A stretch of DNA of 64,000 bases from Saururus chinensis (Eukaryota; Streptophyta; Magnoliopsida; Piperales; Saururaceae): assembly GCA_035235625.1 (NCBI GenBank), contig CP141147.1, positions 13,691,001 through 13,755,000 of the forward strand, read 5' to 3'. Position 1 is the stretch's first letter, and every line of letters begins with the position of its first letter. Positions 21,309 to 34,164 of this stretch are shown in pieces. A program made the position numbers and the translations under genes. A model generated the notes under the pieces. The model saw only the letters and a list, made by a program, of their open reading frames with translations. It searched no databases and was not told where the DNA came from.

Positions 21309-24300
21309 TTAATGTATTAATGGAGAAATCAAATCAATGGAGTCAATGTCACCCCTCTCAATATCTCTCTCAATGACAGGCTTAAGTCTCTGACCATTAA
21401 CTTTAAAAACTCGATTATCTCGTGGGTCAGAGATTTCAATTGCTCCATGAGGAAAAACCTGAGTAACAACATAAGGGCCATCCCAGCGAGATCTAAGCTT
21501 ACCTGGAAAGAGGCATAATTTAGAATTAAAGAGCCAAACTTTCTGGTTAGGTTCAAAGGACTTTTGATGGATTAAGCGATCATGTAAAGCCTTAGTCCTT
21601 TGTTTATATAATTTGGCACTCTCATAAGCTTCATGACGCATCTCTTCCAATTCATTAAGTTGGAGTTTTCGGTGGGTACCGGCTTCGTCCATGTCAAAAT
21701 TAAATGATTTAATGGCCCAAAAAGCACGGTGCTCCAACTCAACGGGTAAGTGACACGCCTTACCATAAACAAGACGGTAAGGAGACATGCCAATGGGGGC
21801 TTTATATGCGGTCCGATATGCCCATAAGGCATCATTAAGACGCATGGACCAATCTTTTCGATCAGGGCGCACAGTTTTCTCAAGGATTCTCTTAATCTCA
21901 CGATTGGACACCTCTACTTGACCACTGGTTTGAGGATGGTAGGGGGTGGCAACTTTATGTGTGACAGAATATCTTCGAAGAAGAGAGTCAAAAGAACGGT
22001 TACAAAAGTGGCTACCCCCATCACTAATAATTGCTCTAGGTGTACCAAATCGACAAAAAATATGTTCCTTGATAAATGACACCACAACCTTATGGTCATT
22101 GGGTTTCGTCGCTATGGCTTCAATCCATTTGGAGACATAATCGACGGCAACCAAAATATAAGTGTAGCCAAAGGAGGGTGGGAATGGTCCCATAAAATTG
22201 ATTCCCCAAACATCAAAAATCTCTACAATGAGGATGGGTTGGAGAGGCATCATGTCTCTCCGAGAAAGGGCCCCTAGTCGCTGACATCTATCACAAGACT
22301 TACAAAACTCATGAGCATCCTTAAACAAGGTGGGCCAGTAGAATCCACTTTGAAGAACCTTAGCAGCTGTTTTCTTTCCCCCAAAATGACAGCCACAGGC
22401 GTGAGAGCGACAAAATGTGAGAATACTATGGAATTCACTGTCAGGCACACATCGACGAATAATCTGGTCAGAACAAAACTTAAAAAGATCAGGGTCATCC
22501 CAATAATAGTGCTTAACATGAGAAAAGAATAAATCCTTGTCTTGTTTAGTCCAATTAGAGGGAATGCGACCCACAGCAAGATAATTAACAATATGAGCAA
22601 ACCAGGGGGGTGTATGGGTAGAGACAACAAAGAGTTGCTCATCGGGGAAAGATTCATGAAGTGGTTCAGGGTGGGAAGGTTCCTCAAGTAAGATCCTAGA
22701 CAAATAATCAGCCACAACATTCTCAACACCTTTCTTGTCTCTAATTTCATAATCGAACTCTTGAAGGAGCAAAATCCATCGGATGAGCCTAGGCTTGGTA
22801 TCCTTCTTAGAAAGAAGGTAGCGTAAGGTTGCATGGTCAGAAAAGATAACGATTTTGGACCCTAAAAGGTACAATCGGAATTTATCTAGGGCATAGACAA
22901 CAGCTAGCAATTCTTTTTCTGTGGTGGTATAATTCAATTGGGCATCAGAAAGGGTCTTACTAGCATAATAAATGACATGGGGGACTTTGTTTACTCTTTG
23001 GCCAAGGACTGCACCCACAGCATAGTCAGAGGCATCACACATAATCTCAAAGGGTAGGGAGTAGTCAGGGGGCTGAATGATAGGTGTGGTAGAGAGGAGT
23101 GTACGAAGCTTTGTAAAAGATTTCATACAAGCATCATCAAAATCAAAAGGTACATCATGAGCCAACAAATGACACAATGGCTGAGAAATCTTACTAAAGT
23201 CCTTAATGAATCGCCTATAGAAACCGGCATGGCCAAGAAAGGAACGAACCTGTCTTACTGTAGTGGGGGGAGGCAGGTTAGCTATAAGGTCAACTTTGGC
23301 CTTGTCTACTTCTATACCACGTTTATAAACAATATGACCTAAAACAATGCCCTCTTGAACCATAAAATGACTCTTTTCCCAACTCAAAACTAAATTAGTC
23401 TCCTCACAACGTTTAAGCACAAGAGATAAATTATGGAGACACTCATCAAACGAAGCACCAAAAATAGAAAAATCATCCATAAAAACTTCTAAAAATTTAT
23501 CAATCATATCAGAAAATATGGACATCATACAACGCTGAAATGTAGCAGGAGCATTACACAAACCAAATGGCATACGTCTATAAGCAAATGTACCAAACGG
23601 ACAAGTGAAGGTGGTCTTCTCCTGATCCCCCGGAAACACAGGTACCTGATTATACCCTGAATAGCCATCTAGAAAATAATAGAAGTCCTGACCTGCTAGT
23701 TTCTCTAAGATTTGGTCAATGAATGGCAAGGGAAAATGGTCCTTTCGGGTCATGGAATTTAGCTTCCGGTAGTCTATACACACTCTCCACCCTGTGGTTT
23801 CCCTAGTAGGGACTAACTCTCCTGATGAATTTAACTTAACAGTAAATCCAGACTTCTTGGGAACAACCTGGGTAGGACTCACCCACTCACTATCAGAGAT
23901 AGGGTATATGATACCTGCATCTAAAAGCTTAACCACCTCCTTCATGACTACTTCCCGCATGTTAGGGTTCAACCTTCGTTGTCCTTCTCTCAAGGGTTTG
24001 GCATTATCTTCTAAGTGGACCCTATGCATACAAATGGATGGGTCAATCCCCCTAAGGTCAGCTACCGTCCATCCTATGGCTCTCCTATGTGTAACAAGGA
24101 CGGTAAGCAATCTACTCTCTTGGTCACTAGTCAAACTAGAGGAAATAATGACTGGAAGAGTGTCCTTAGGTCCCAAGAAGGCATACTTGAGAGAACTGGG
24201 TAAGTTTTTAAATTCAAGCTTAGGTGATGACTCTATGGAGGGCTTAAGAGGTGTGGAGGTTGATATAGGTAAGGGCTCTACCTGAAATTTCCAAGAGGAA

Positions 24301-25430
24301 GACTCGGGAACACTAGTAGCCGCTAGTTGGCTATGGGCCTCCTCCAAAGATGGATCAATAATGGACTCCTCTAACCCTGGGTGTAATAAAGTCAATTCAA
24401 GAGCATCTCTCATTAGGGTAAGGGGTAGGGCTTCATTGACTAGGTCATCTAAATGGTCAACCATTAAGCACTCAAAGTCACACTCAATAGGTGGTTGGTT
24501 AGATGCATGGAACACATTCAACCTCACATTCATATTCCCAAAGGATATCTCCACCACTCCCGTTCGACAATTGATACAAGCATTAGCAGTGGCAAGGAAG
24601 GGGCGACCTAGAATGACGGGGATTTGGTGTGTGGTATTGCAGACAGGTTCCATATCTAAGACAAGAAAGTCAACAGGGAAGAAGAACCGGTCAACTTTCA
24701 CTAAGACATCCTCAATGACTCCTCGAGGCTTATGCACAGAACGGTCGGCTAGCTGTAAGGTAACTGATGTAGGCTGCAATTCACCTAACCCTAGTTTCTC
24801 ATACACCGAGTAAGGGAGTAGATTGACACTCGCACCAAGGTCAAGGAGGGCTTTATGAATAGAGTAATCGCCTATGACACAATAAATAATGGGCACTCCA
24901 GGGTCCTTATACTTAGGTGGGGTGTCAAACTTCAAAAGGGAGCTAACTTGCTCGGTGAGAAAGACCTTCTTAGACACATGGGTCTTAGATTTACGCTTTT
25001 GAGTACATAGGTCTTTGAGGAACTTAGCATAAGCAGGGACTTGCTTAATGGCATCTAAGAGGGGGAGATTAATTTTGACTTGTTTAAAAGTCTCAAGAAT
25101 ATCATCCATCTTAGATGTGTTCTTCCTAAATGGTGGGGTCATGTCAAGACACTGAGGAAAAGGTGCCCTAGGGATATAAGATCCCTCTGAAGTGGTATTA
25201 GGTTGTGGCTCTGAGGAAGAGGAAGGAGATACAAACTCCTTCTCATGTGGTGCACTAACTTCTACTTGAGGCACATTAGGGGCTGAATTATCTAACCTTT
25301 CATTTGTGGTACCCAAGGACTCCTCTCCAACTTGATTATCAATGTGTCGACCACTCCTAAGGGTAGTTATGGACTGAACTTGTTCATTAGAGGAAGGGAC
25401 TATCTCTACTCTACATTGACCTTTAGGGTT
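21309..25430 (-). CDS. pol: Athila pol: protease, reverse transcriptase, RNase H, integrase
   Basis: Open for about 1370 codons in the same frame as gag, separated from it only by one TAA. Counting from the TTG at 25316: protease motif LLDLGAS (about residue 158), RT with FMDD (about 613), RNase H with [14 protein letters not shown] (about 758), integrase HHCC zinc finger (H..H...CKSCDRC, about 970-1010), then the DDE core. The second Asp (codon 22020-22022) and the Glu (21912-21914) are spaced by 35 residues as expected, but the first catalytic position is Asn (AAT, 22197-22199) in [10 protein letters not shown], where the family has Asp. No other defect was seen. It would act in the cytoplasmic particle and, for integrase, in the nucleus. 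Confidence 0.93.
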   Translation of the reverse strand, partial: NPKGQCRVEIVPSSNEQVQSITTLRSGRHIDNQVGEESLGTTNERLDNSAPNVPQVEVSAPHEKEFVSPSSSSEPQPNTTSEGSYIPRAPFPQCLDMTPPFRKNTSKMDDILETFKQVKINLPLLDAIKQVPAYAKFLKDLCTQKRKSKTHVSKKVFLTEQVSSLLKFDTPPKYKDPGVPIIYCVIGDYSIHKALLDLGASVNLLPYSVYEKLGLGELQPTSVTLQLADRSVHKPRGVIEDVLVKVDRFFFPVDFLVLDMEPVCNTTHQIPVILGRPFLATANACINCRTGVVEISFGNMNVRLNVFHASNQPPIECDFECLMVDHLDDLVNEALPLTLMRDALELTLLHPGLEESIIDPSLEEAHSQLAATSVPESSSWKFQVEPLPISTSTPLKPSIESSPKLEFKNLPSSLKYAFLGPKDTLPVIISSSLTSDQESRLLTVLVTHRRAIGWTVADLRGIDPSICMHRVHLEDNAKPLREGQRRLNPNMREVVMKEVVKLLDAGIIYPISDSEWVSPTQVVPKKSGFTVKLNSSGELVPTRETTGWRVCIDYRKLNSMTRKDHFPLPFIDQILEKLAGQDFYYFLDGYSGYNQVPVFPGDQEKTTFTCPFGTFAYRRMPFGLCNAPATFQRCMMSIFSDMIDKFLEVFMDDFSIFGASFDECLHNLSLVLKRCEETNLVLSWEKSHFMVQEGIVLGHIVYKRGIEVDKAKVDLIANLPPPTTVRQVRSFLGHAGFYRRFIKDFSKISQPLCHLLAHDVPFDFDDACMKSFTKLRTLLSTTPIIQPPDYSLPFEIMCDASDYAVGAVLGQRVNKVPHVIYYASKTLSDAQLNYTTTEKELLAVVYALDKFRLYLLGSKIVIFSDHATLRYLLSKKDTKPRLIRWILLLQEFDYEIRDKKGVENVVADYLSRILLEEPSHPEPLHESFPDEQLFVVSTHTPPWFAHIVNYLAVGRIPSNWTKQDKDLFFSHVKHYYWDDPDLFKFCSDQIIRRCVPDSEFHSILTFCRSHACGCHFGGKKTAAKVLQSGFYWPTLFKDAHEFCKSCDRCQRLGALSRRDMMPLQPILIVEIFDVWGINFMGPFPPSFGYTYILVAVDYVSKWIEAIATKPNDHKVVVSFIKEHIFCRFGTPRAIISDGGSHFCNRSFDSLLRRYSVTHKVATPYHPQTSGQVEVSNREIKRILEKTVRPDRKDWSMRLNDALWAYRTAYKAPIGMSPYRLVYGKACHLPVELEHRAFWAIKSFNFDMDEAGTHRKLQLNELEEMRHEAYESAKLYKQRTKALHDRLIHQKSFEPNQKVWLFNSKLCLFPGKLRSRWDGPYVVTQVFPHGAIEISDPRDNRVFKVNGQRLKPVIERDIERGDIDSIDLISPLIH

Positions 25431-25433
25431 TTA
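25431..25433 (-). other. In-frame TAA between gag and pol
   Basis: Context CCC CAA TAA AAC CCT. The frame is open on both sides (1440 nt up to it from the gag ATG, more than 4100 nt after it), and the downstream start [10 protein letters not shown] looks like normal coding sequence of this family. Either a single nonsense mutation or a readthrough signal. Confidence 0.85.
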
Positions 25434-26870
25434 TTGGGGCTGACTCGGCAATGTTCCTGTCTCTCTCTTATTGATAGCATTGGCTAGTTGTCCAATTTGG
25501 GCTTCTAACTTTGCTATAGATTGTGTGTGAGAGTGAAAGAGTTGGGATTGGGATTGAATGCCTTGCAGGGCACTCAAAACCTTTTCTTCAAAGCTTGGAC
25601 TCCTATTTGGTTGGACATATGGATGTTGGACTTGAGGTTGGTGGATATGGGCTGGTGGGACTTGGAATGGTTGCCTAGGAACTTGGTTACCCATAACCCC
25701 TTGGTTTTGTGCCCGCCAGGAAAAGTTAGGATGATTCCTCCACCCAGGGTTATATGTGTTTGAAAATATATTATTCTCAACCCTAGGGAAGGATTGGGTA
25801 GCATTCACATGGTCTTGGACAAGCTCAGGAAATTGAGAGGCAAAGGGGCACTCCATGATAGTATGGGCTGGGCTAAGGCATATTGTGCATGCATCTTGAG
25901 TGTAGGGAGTAGGTTGATGTGTTGAAGTCATAAGGAGGTCAAGCTTCCTACTTAAAGTATCAACTTTAGAGGAGATGTCTAATGGGTTTTTGACTTCATA
26001 CAAGCCACCCCTAGAGGGGGCATTGTTTAAGATAGATAGTCCACCCTCATTTCTATTCAATGCAACATGTTGAAGAGAATTTTCACTCAAGTCCTCAAAA
26101 AGTTTCCATGCCTCATTTTCATTTTTTAGCAAAAAGGTACCCCCACAACTTGCATCAACAAGATGACGGTTTTGCTCAGTAAGACCCTCATAAAAACGTT
26201 GCATTAATTGCCACTTAGGGACAGCATGATGAGGACACCTCCTAAGAAGGTCCTTATGTCTATCCCAACTCTCATGGAACTGTTCAGTGAGAAGTTGGGC
26301 AAAAGTGGTTATGGCCTTTCTCATTTGGTTGGTCTTACCTATGGGGAAGTACTTTTTAAGGAATTCTTGTTGCATTTGGGCCCAAGTTATGATAGTGTTT
26401 GGCTCTAAAGAGTGAAGCCATTCCTTAGCCTTATTTTTCAATGTGAAAGGGAAAAGGCGAAGTTTAACAGCTTCATCTGTTAAATTTGAGAGCTTAAAAG
26501 TTGTGCATATTTCCAAGAAGTCATCTAAGTGCCTATACGGGTTTTCATTATTAAGTCCATAAAAAGATGGAAGCATTTGAATAACATTGGGCTTAATTTC
26601 ATAATTTTGAGCAACTACCGCTGGCAACCTAATGCATGAAGGGGAAGTGTACTCATTGGGAGTGTAATACTCCCTTAGAGCTTTGAGTGGTGCATCTACT
26701 AACTGATGTTCAGCCATGATAATGGTAGAGGTAGTGTGGGCGGAGGAATTGGTGGGAGAGTTTGGGGGTGTAGGGATGTAGGTCGAGGGCAACTCAACTC
26801 TCCTAGATGTCCGCTCAGGCTCAGGGTCAAATGGCACTAATCGGGGGAGTAAGGAGCGACGACCACGCAT
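25431..26870 (-). CDS. gag: Athila gag (capsid and nucleocapsid)
   Basis: 479 codons from ATG at 26868-26870 (MRGRRSLLPRLVPF; an upstream in-frame GTG is less likely) to the TAA. The middle holds the plant retrotransposon gag domain (FYGLNNENPYRHLDDFLEIC, then AKEWLHSLEP and LLRRCPHH). The nucleocapsid has one CCHC knuckle, CTICLSPAHTIMEC (C-x2-C-x4-H-x4-C), and the C-terminus is a Gln/Pro-rich region with a short coiled-coil-like stretch (SIAKLEAQIGQLANAINKRE). It packages the element RNA. No frameshift. Confidence 0.93.
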   Translation of the reverse strand: MRGRRSLLPRLVPFDPEPERTSRRVELPSTYIPTPPNSPTNSSAHTTSTIIMAEHQLVDAPLKALREYYTPNEYTSPSCIRLPAVVAQNYEIKPNVIQMLPSFYGLNNENPYRHLDDFLEICTTFKLSNLTDEAVKLRLFPFTLKNKAKEWLHSLEPNTIITWAQMQQEFLKKYFPIGKTNQMRKAITTFAQLLTEQFHESWDRHKDLLRRCPHHAVPKWQLMQRFYEGLTEQNRHLVDASCGGTFLLKNENEAWKLFEDLSENSLQHVALNRNEGGLSILNNAPSRGGLYEVKNPLDISSKVDTLSRKLDLLMTSTHQPTPYTQDACTICLSPAHTIMECPFASQFPELVQDHVNATQSFPRVENNIFSNTYNPGWRNHPNFSWRAQNQGVMGNQVPRQPFQVPPAHIHQPQVQHPYVQPNRSPSFEEKVLSALQGIQSQSQLFHSHTQSIAKLEAQIGQLANAINKRETGTLPSQPQ

Positions 26871-27148
26871 ACACCACACAATTTTAAAGTGTAAAAAGGG
26901 AAAAACGAAGAAAAAATAACTTAAGGAAAAACAATAAAGAGAGAAAAGGATCTTGCAAACCGAAGAGAAGCACTATGCTTTCCAATGTCCACTTGTGGCC
27001 ACAAGTGTAGAGAGCACCTTCAACTCAACCTACAAGATCAAATTAAAAGAAGGTAAGAAACTAAAAATTAACCTAAAAAAAATTAAGTAAACTGAAACTA
27101 AAGTATCTAGAATTATCCTAAAGCTAATTTAATAACAAATCAACACCG
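26871..27148 (-). other. Athila 5-prime untranslated leader
   Basis: Between PBS and gag ATG; no coding frame. Holds gtggacattggaaagcatag-type sequence and A-rich stretches. Confidence 0.6.
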
Positions 27149-27166
27149 TCCCCGGCAACGGCGCCA
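27149..27166 (-). other. Primer binding site, tRNA-Asp
   Basis: Minus strand reads tggcgccgttgccgggga, an 18-nt complement to the 3-prime end of plant tRNA-Asp including CCA. It lies 6 nt inside the 5-prime LTR. Use of tRNA-Asp is typical of Athila. It is a primer site, not a tRNA gene. Confidence 0.92.
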
Positions 27167-27172
27167 AAAACT

Positions 27173-28342
27173 TGTTCGTTTATAATTAAACCCTTTGCAA
27201 ATGTACAAGGTAATTGTACTAGGATGAGTATTTAAGGGTTGTCGAACCTTAGGGACGGATGAATTATAACTAAATCTAAATAGGAATTTGCTGATTAAAA
27301 CTAAAACAACTTAAACTTAAATTAAGTAAAGGAAAGGAATCAACTAGTTTAAAGGTAAGAGATTAATATGATAGATTTTACTTAGGAAATCGAATCCACT
27401 ATAAAACCATAACAATTCCTTAACTTTTAATCTAAATCTAGTGTGAATATGAACAAGTATTCTCAGCTACAAGCTAGAATTACTTCAGAAAGAATCATTA
27501 TTTAATTTCCATAGCATGAACTATCTTCGATAATAGCACGAATCATCTACACTAAATAGCTATAGGCATGACCCGTCTAATCTTAGTATAACTCATCCAA
27601 GTCCTTAATTATCTGAACATTAAAACTATTGTATGACCATCTCATCTAAATCACAGAAATTAGAATTGATGCAAATATCAAAACCACATCAATCTATCAT
27701 CTACAAGACAATAAATCAACATAGATTTGAATAAACATGAAAAGCTCTTCCATTAAAAAGGAAATCCTTATCATACAATTGTCATAATTCACAACTGAGA
27801 TCTAAATTAAAAAGAAAAGAAACTGAAACTTATCTATAGCTTCATCAACTCCTAAGTAAAATAAAAGCCTAGCCTTCCATGGTAGAAGAAAGCACTTGAA
27901 TCTCCATTGAAAGCTTTGGGTTTTTCTCCATCTTCTTCTTCCTTCTTCTCTTCAGAAAATCTACTTGTTAACCTCTAATTTCGTGCCAAATATGTCTTTA
28001 TATAGGCATAAGATCCGTAAGAAAGAGTCCAATATGAAAAAGACTCAAAATTGACTGAAATAAGGAAACTGTGCGTTATGCCGATCGATCGCCCTGCATT
28101 CCCGTTCTAACGCTTGAACTGAATTTTTTTCAAATTTACGTGTTACCGATCGATCGGTTAGTGAGGCCGTTCGATCTCCAATGAAGAATTTGCAAAATAA
28201 GCCAATTTAATTCAAAACACCATGGAAGTTTTTTCTAACCTAATTAAATTTAATATCTAATAATTTAACTTATATTAACACTTAAATGAGACTAGAAAAT
28301 AGAATAATTAAGGGTAAAATAACGCATAAATTATACTTATCA
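27173..28342 (-). repeat. Athila 5-prime LTR (1170 bp)
   Basis: Same length as the 3-prime copy with about 22 differences by eye, mostly transitions. TATATAAA box at 27997-28004 (minus). Upstream of it: cgatcgatcg 28082-28091 and the perfect 14-bp palindrome accgatcgatcggt 28145-28158. Confidence 0.95.
28082..28178 (-). promoter_or_regulatory. Athila LTR palindromic word cluster
   Basis: Four slots of the type CCG(A/T)TCGA(A/T)CG within about 100 bp, 80-175 bp upstream of the TATA box. Position in the U3 part suggests promoter or enhancer elements; function not shown. Confidence 0.5.
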
Positions 28343-28732
28343 GCTTGCTTACCATAGGATCATTAATTTACAATAAAAAATAATAAATAACAAGTATCAA
28401 TACAATGTTTCTTTGTCTTTCTAATATTGCCATTTTTACCTTTTCAATTTATGGGCTTTTTCTAAATTTTCAGTTTGTTTTTCTAGGGCATGGCTTTTTC
28501 TTAGTTCTCGTAACCTTACACTTCACAATTGTATGTCTTTTCCAATGTCAAGGGGATTATAGCTTTCACACTAACACTAGACAACTCATGTAGGTAGCCC
28601 TCTCCATTATCTTTATAAGAACTATTTTGACAATGTTTATATAAAGTATTCAAAGACAACATAAACATATAAAATGTCATGCAGTTTGCAAAGGAAACCA
28701 AACTACCTAACTAACTTATACTACCTCTGTGA

Positions 28733-29041
28733 CACCCCGCATCTTCAAGAGGAAAATAAATTATTTTTAAATAAATTAGAATTAATTTATTGATCATTGG
28801 TTACCATTGAGGCTTCCGTGAAGCTATCGATGGGCTCTCGTACTTGCATTGTTGGTAGGCATCGACACATCAGTGAAGCTATCGGTGAAACTACATACTT
28901 ATTGTTGGCAGGCATTGACATGTCAATGATGTTTTCTGTGATAATTGCATGCACTAGTTATTACAAAAAATGAGGAAGTTTTGATGGTTTTGAACTCTTG
29001 TTAGTATAAAAGGGAGTAGAAACCGACTCTTAGGAAGATGA

Positions 29042-29073
<32 letters not shown>

Positions 29074-29641
29074 GAGGGGGGGGGGAGCGGAGCACCTGTG
29101 GGAGTCATCCAGAACCAACCTAGGGAGAGAGCGCTAGAGAAGAAGAAGAAGTGTCAGTAAGATCGAATTGGAATCTCTACTAGATTTACAATGAAAAATA
29201 CCTTGCTTCTGATTTTCTTCAAGTTATCTTAGTCATGAACTTGTGAATTATAATATTTTCATTCAAACAATGATGAATAGCGCTTACATGGGAGAACGGA
29301 ATTTGTTGTGACTTAACGGATAATTTGTATTTCAAGTAGACTATTTCTTTCTTTAGGTTGCTTCAATTGGATTTCTATTCAAAAAGAAATTATTCAGAAA
29401 GATGATTTAAATATTTGTTCTTAATTTTTTTTATCATTGGTAAGGTCACCGACACGTCGGTGAATGCACCGGCAAGAGGAAGAGGATGAAAAGTGCACTT
29501 GCATGCATGCAGTGACATGCATGTTATTTTGGTCATCGGTAGTAAGGCTGACATGCCAATCAAGTGTGAGTGAGGTAGGGTATACCAGCCAACCTATTGT
29601 CGATAAGGTTCGACATGTCGATAAGCTCACCGATGGGTATC
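28733..29641 (+). repeat. Repeat family A, left part (LTR-like, interrupted)
   Basis: Starts tgtgacaccccgc, LTR-like. TATAAAA at 29005-29011 (plus) follows a cluster of atcgatgg/atcggtga words (28806-28935). A GA microsatellite and G-run (29047-29088) mark the leader. From 29448 there are imperfect repeats of a taaggt...caccgatgg phrase, including tcaccgacacgtcggtga and cgacatgtcg (29611-29620). The phrase continues at 34165-34245, so the intervening elements are inserted here. No coding frame. Confidence 0.5.
29047..29092. repeat. (GA)n microsatellite followed by G-run
   Basis: About 14 GA units, then gaggaggggggggg. Confidence 0.9.
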
Positions 29642-30779
29642 TGATATGTATAATTTATACGTTATTTTACCCTTAATTATTCTATTTTCTAGTCTCATTT
29701 AAGAGTTAATATAGGTTAAATAATTAGAAATTAAATTTAATTAGGTTAGAAAAAGCCTCCATGATGTTTTGAATTAAATTGGCTTATTTTGCAGATTCTT
29801 CATTGGCGTTCGAACGGCCACACTTAGCGTTTGATCGGCATAACGTATTTTTGAAGAAAAGTCAGTTCAAGCGTTCAAACAGGCATGCAGGGCATTCGAA
29901 CGGCATAACGCGCAGTTTCCTTATTTCACCCAATTTTGAGTCCTTTTCATATACAACTCTTTCCTACGGTTCTTATGCCTATATAAAGACATATTTGGCT
30001 CGAAATTGAAGGTTAGCAAGTAGATTTTCTGAAGAGAAGAAGGAAGAAGAAGATGGAAGAGAACTCAAAGCTTTTAATGGAGATTCAAGTGCTTTCTTCT
30101 ACAATGGAAGGCTAGACTTTTCTTTTACTTATGAGTTGATGAAGCTATAGATAAGTTTCAGTTTCTTTTCTTTTTAATTTAGATCTCAGTTGTGAATTAT
30201 GACAATTGTATGATAAGGATTTCCTTTTTAATGGAAGAGCTTTTCATGTTTATTCAAATCTATGTTGATTTATTGTCTTGTAGATGATAGATTGATGTGG
30301 TTTTGATATTTGTATCAATTCTAATTTCTGTGATTTAGATGAGATGGTTATACAATAGTTTTAATGTTCAGATAATTAATGACTTGGATTAGTTATACTA
30401 AGATTAGACGGGTCATGCCTATAGCTAGTTTAGTGTAAATGATTCGTGCTATTGTCAAAGATAGTTCATGCCATGGAAGTTAATTAATGATTCTTTCTGA
30501 AGTAATTCTAGCTTGTAGCTGAGAATACTTGCTCATATTCACACTAGATTTAGATTAAAAGTTAAGGAATTGTTATGGTTATATTAATCTCTACCTTTTA
30601 AACTAGTTGATTCCTTTCCTTTACTTAATTCAAGTTTAAGTTGTTTTAGTTTTCAACCAGCAAATTCCTCTTTAGATTTAGTAATAATTCATTCGTCCCT
30701 GAGGTTCGACAACCCTTAAATACTCATCCTAGTACAATTACCTTGTACACTTGCAAAAGGGTTTAATTATAAACGATCA
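29642..30779 (+). mobile_element. Athila-family solo LTR, inverted (1138 bp)
   Basis: Reverse-complement match to the 1170-bp LTRs over its whole length, from tgatatgtat to aaacgatca. Perfect target duplication gtatc at 29637-29641 and 30780-30784. No internal sequence adjoins either end, so it is a solo LTR. TATATAAA is on the plus strand near 29980; word cluster at 29807-29905 (cgttcgaacg 29807-29816). Confidence 0.93.
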
Positions 30780-30784
30780 GTATC

Positions 30785-33700
30785 TGTAATGTCATGCCGC
30801 GGCACTCCTATCCCCGAGCCGAACCCGGTCCAAGTGGAATGCAGCACATGTGGTGCAACGAAGTATCATCGGGTTGTGGAAGACCTAACCCCTACTTGGG
30901 TAGTTCATTACGGAATTGCGCACGTCAAATTTGTACAAGAGCGAAATGAGAAAATAAAAGGACTACTAAATGAAAATTAGTCTACACATCAACCCACACA
31001 CTTAATCCAAAATAGCCCACACATAGTTGAAGTATAAGAGTATAAGCTCAAAATGGCTAATAAAAGTCTAAGATGACACTTGCTAATAGAGCGTAAAGTA
31101 TAACCAAGTAGATAAAAGTCATTATACAAAATGCTACATGAGCAACCACACATCTCAAGATCTCCAAATGACCACTCCTAAGCAACATCATCACCCATAC
31201 GCTCCTCATAAAGTCCATCCGGACCCCCTGCATGGCACGACATGCAGCCCCAAAACAAAAACACAACAAAGAGGGGCGAGCTACAAGCTCAGCAAGGGTT
31301 TTTAAATACAAAAGGTAAATTCAAGATGACATTACAGACATAAACACAAAAATACTCATTAAATAAATACTCCATCATACTCATCCATCCTGGAATATTC
31401 ACATAAACCTGTGCTTTCATGTCATATTTTACCATCCATATGCATTTACTCATGCCACATAAAAGTCATACTATCTCTAGTATATCTCATGAACATGTTA
31501 TCATATCACACATCTTCACATATTTAAGTCATCTACATATCATGCTACAATCCCATAACATCTCATCATCAAATTCTCATGCCTCCTGCGCATCATGGGT
31601 TTAACATAACTCATATTAATCATACATCATCATGTGTACACATAATCATATCTTGCATGAATGACTTCTCAACGTCAACATATGATGCATATCTATATCG
31701 TAATGAAAACATTCACCCTCCATATCAAGTGTCTCAAACACACTATTCTGTATATCATACAAGTTAAGTCCCACATGTGCAACATAACTCCATTATCCCT
31801 ACACAACTTGTGTAACTAGGCATAATAAATACATACACATGAAACCATCAATGGTGAATGTCTCATAATAGGGAAAATTAAATATTTTGCCTGTCAAGGA
31901 CAATTCCTCGCGGGGAAGGTCTGATTTCCACAAAGGAAAACTAGAACGTTGGGGAAGTTACCCCCTTTGCTCACCAAGGACAATCCTAAAAAGGAATGTA
32001 TAATTTCCACAAAGGAAACCTAAAGCAGCCTGCCCGCCAAGGACAAACCTGGCCAGGAATGTCTGATTTTTACAAAGGAAACCTAGGGAAGTGTACTTGT
32101 CATGGACAATCTCTTGCGGGGGAGAGTCCAATTTCCACAAAGGAAACCTATAACACATGGTAGCCTGTGCATATAGACATACCATGCTGGATTCTCAGGG
32201 TACCACAATCAACTCATCTCAACCCAGGGAGGTACCATGTTCCGAAAGGAACTCAAAACGAAAGCATGTTATTTTGGACCGAAACCAATGTCAACAAGCC
32301 TTCAATCGATCAATCTGACAACTAATGTCATCCAATCGATCAAACACGACTAATCCCGATTAATCTCATTCATAATTCATTTTCATGATGCAGCAACATG
32401 GTATATATGTGAACAATGCTACATGAGTCTAAATACAAGAGACATGCTCAAATTAGTCTACATGTGCATTAATCATGGTCCATTCATGTCAAATAACTAC
32501 ACAAATGTGTACATAAATGGTAGTGTTCAAGTCTAAGCAAAGACATGTGAAACATGAACAACCATAATCAAATTTATATACATGCATCCATGATTTTATC
32601 ATATTTCCTCCTTACTAAAATCATGAAGCAAATATGATGAAAATATCGAAATATGAGTCCAAGACACATAACATCATGCTATACTTAGGCAAGGATCATC
32701 ATCATTATACTGAAGCTAGAACATGGAAACATGGTTCACCAACAATTAGCATAACATGTGCAAGCATATATGCACATCCTCATGGTTAAACCTGCTAGAA
32801 TCATCAAGAAAATCATGAAGTAGTCATCAAACATGAATTTATGGCAAACAGAATATCATGCTAAAATTGACCAAACATAGCCTAAATCATGCTTAAACTA
32901 ATTTATAAATTCCTAAATGACTATCATACAATCCCAACAGCATATATAGGTAATAATAACTCATTCTAACCATAAGAAATTGGATTTATAGAAAGAGAAT
33001 AAGAAATGACCAAAATATACAAGAATGGCAAAAACTATTGTTTGGTCGTTCGAACGCCCTTAACATTTCAAATATGGTTCGTCGCCAACCTCATGAAAAT
33101 CAAACAGAAAATATTCAAAAATGTAAGAAAAATTCTAGCATCATTTCAAAACTTCATGATATCAAAATACAAACCTGAGACATTATAGATCTACCCATTT
33201 TTAAGCTAAATCACAAGAAAATCAACATAAAAGTTATGCTTTCAATAATCTACCATTAAAGCACATAACAAACAAGAACCCACTTAAACCATTCCAAACA
33301 AGAAATCTGAAGCACAAAATCATTGGATATGAAAACCCCTTACTTTCAACAAGTTCTTGGGTCGAAATCAAAGCTCTACTCCGCAAGAAACCCTACCCAA
33401 AATTAGGGTTTGATTCATACTTAATCAAAAATCGATTATTAAGCTTAAATAACCTTGAAAACAACTAGATCTATGCTTTTTATTGTTTAAAAATGAAAAT
33501 CCCTATTTTAGGGTTTGAAATAGAGATTGAAAACAGTATTTTTAATGAAGTAAATAAAGAATCCATTTGAGGGGAAGTGGGAATAGAAGAGATTAAGAGA
33601 AAATCGGGAAGATTAGTGAAGATTAAGGCTTAAAACATACCTAAATCGGTTTCCCTCTTTGGCAATGGGGATTAGAGCACCTCTTAGCCTCCTAGCACAT

Positions 33701-34164
33701 CCCTTTCCCAATTAGAAAATAAGCTAAGGCTTTCCTTATATAGTAGCTATTAGGGTATAAATACAAATTGTTAGGCTATAAATATAATTTATTGCCCTAA
33801 GTGGCTAATTTGGCTTATTTTAAGGCTAACAACGAATTTAAAAATTTTGAAACTCATCAAATTGAAATACTTGAAGCTTAGGGTAATGTGGAACACTCAC
33901 CGTCCAAACGTGGATGTGGGGCCCACGGTCGGGTCCACGCCCTAAATTTATAAAAAAAAAATCCCATAAAATCCCAAAAATTCCCTAAAAATACAATAAA
34001 TTAAGTTTGATAATTAAAACCTATAGAAATGAAACTAAACCTTGTTAAAATATCATTACGAACCCTTAACCCAAAATCAAGTCAAACTAGTAAATTTAAG
34101 CAAAACCACACAATAACACATAATTAAATTAAAATTAAACCGGGTTTAAGTTGGAGATCTTACA
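30785..34164 (-). mobile_element. Long LTR-like element, 3.4 kb
   Basis: Begins tgtaatgtcatgccgcgg and ends ggagatcttaca, directly next to the target duplication of the solo LTR on the left and inside the family A phrase array on the right. TATATAA on the minus strand at 33736-33742, with complementary cgtgga/tccacg and gtggggcccac words at 33900-33945 upstream of it. No coding frame. No target duplication of its own was found, so the boundaries are tentative. Confidence 0.35.
31893..32163. repeat. Minisatellite, four units of about 65-75 bp
   Basis: Each unit has the pattern caaggacaa...aatttccacaaaggaaacct. Confidence 0.8.

Larger units (their letters stand above)
16408..28342 (-). mobile_element. 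Athila-type Ty3/Gypsy retrotransposon, nearly complete (11.9 kb)
   Basis: Two 1170-bp LTRs, tRNA-Asp PBS, gag, pol (order PR-RT-RH-IN) and a third ORF downstream of pol, all read on the minus strand: the Athila layout. Flanking pentamers gctta (16403-16407) and gcttg (28343-28347) differ at one base, consistent with a mutated 5-bp target duplication. By eye the LTRs differ at about 22 positions (roughly 2%), so insertion is recent. One in-frame stop between gag and pol, an Asn at the first integrase catalytic position and a frameshift in ORF3 suggest that it is no longer autonomous. Confidence 0.93.

Noticed and set aside
21329..24813. Frames on both strands inside the Athila pol region
   Set aside because: Shadows of the long pol frame; they carry no motifs.
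27149..27166. tRNA-Asp-like sequence
   Set aside because: Only the 18-nt complement to the tRNA 3-prime end is present: a retroelement primer site, not a tRNA gene.
30785..34164. Possible 5-bp target duplication for the 3.4-kb LTR-like element
   Set aside because: Flanks gtatc and agtaa do not match; only the end sequences and internal layout support the element.
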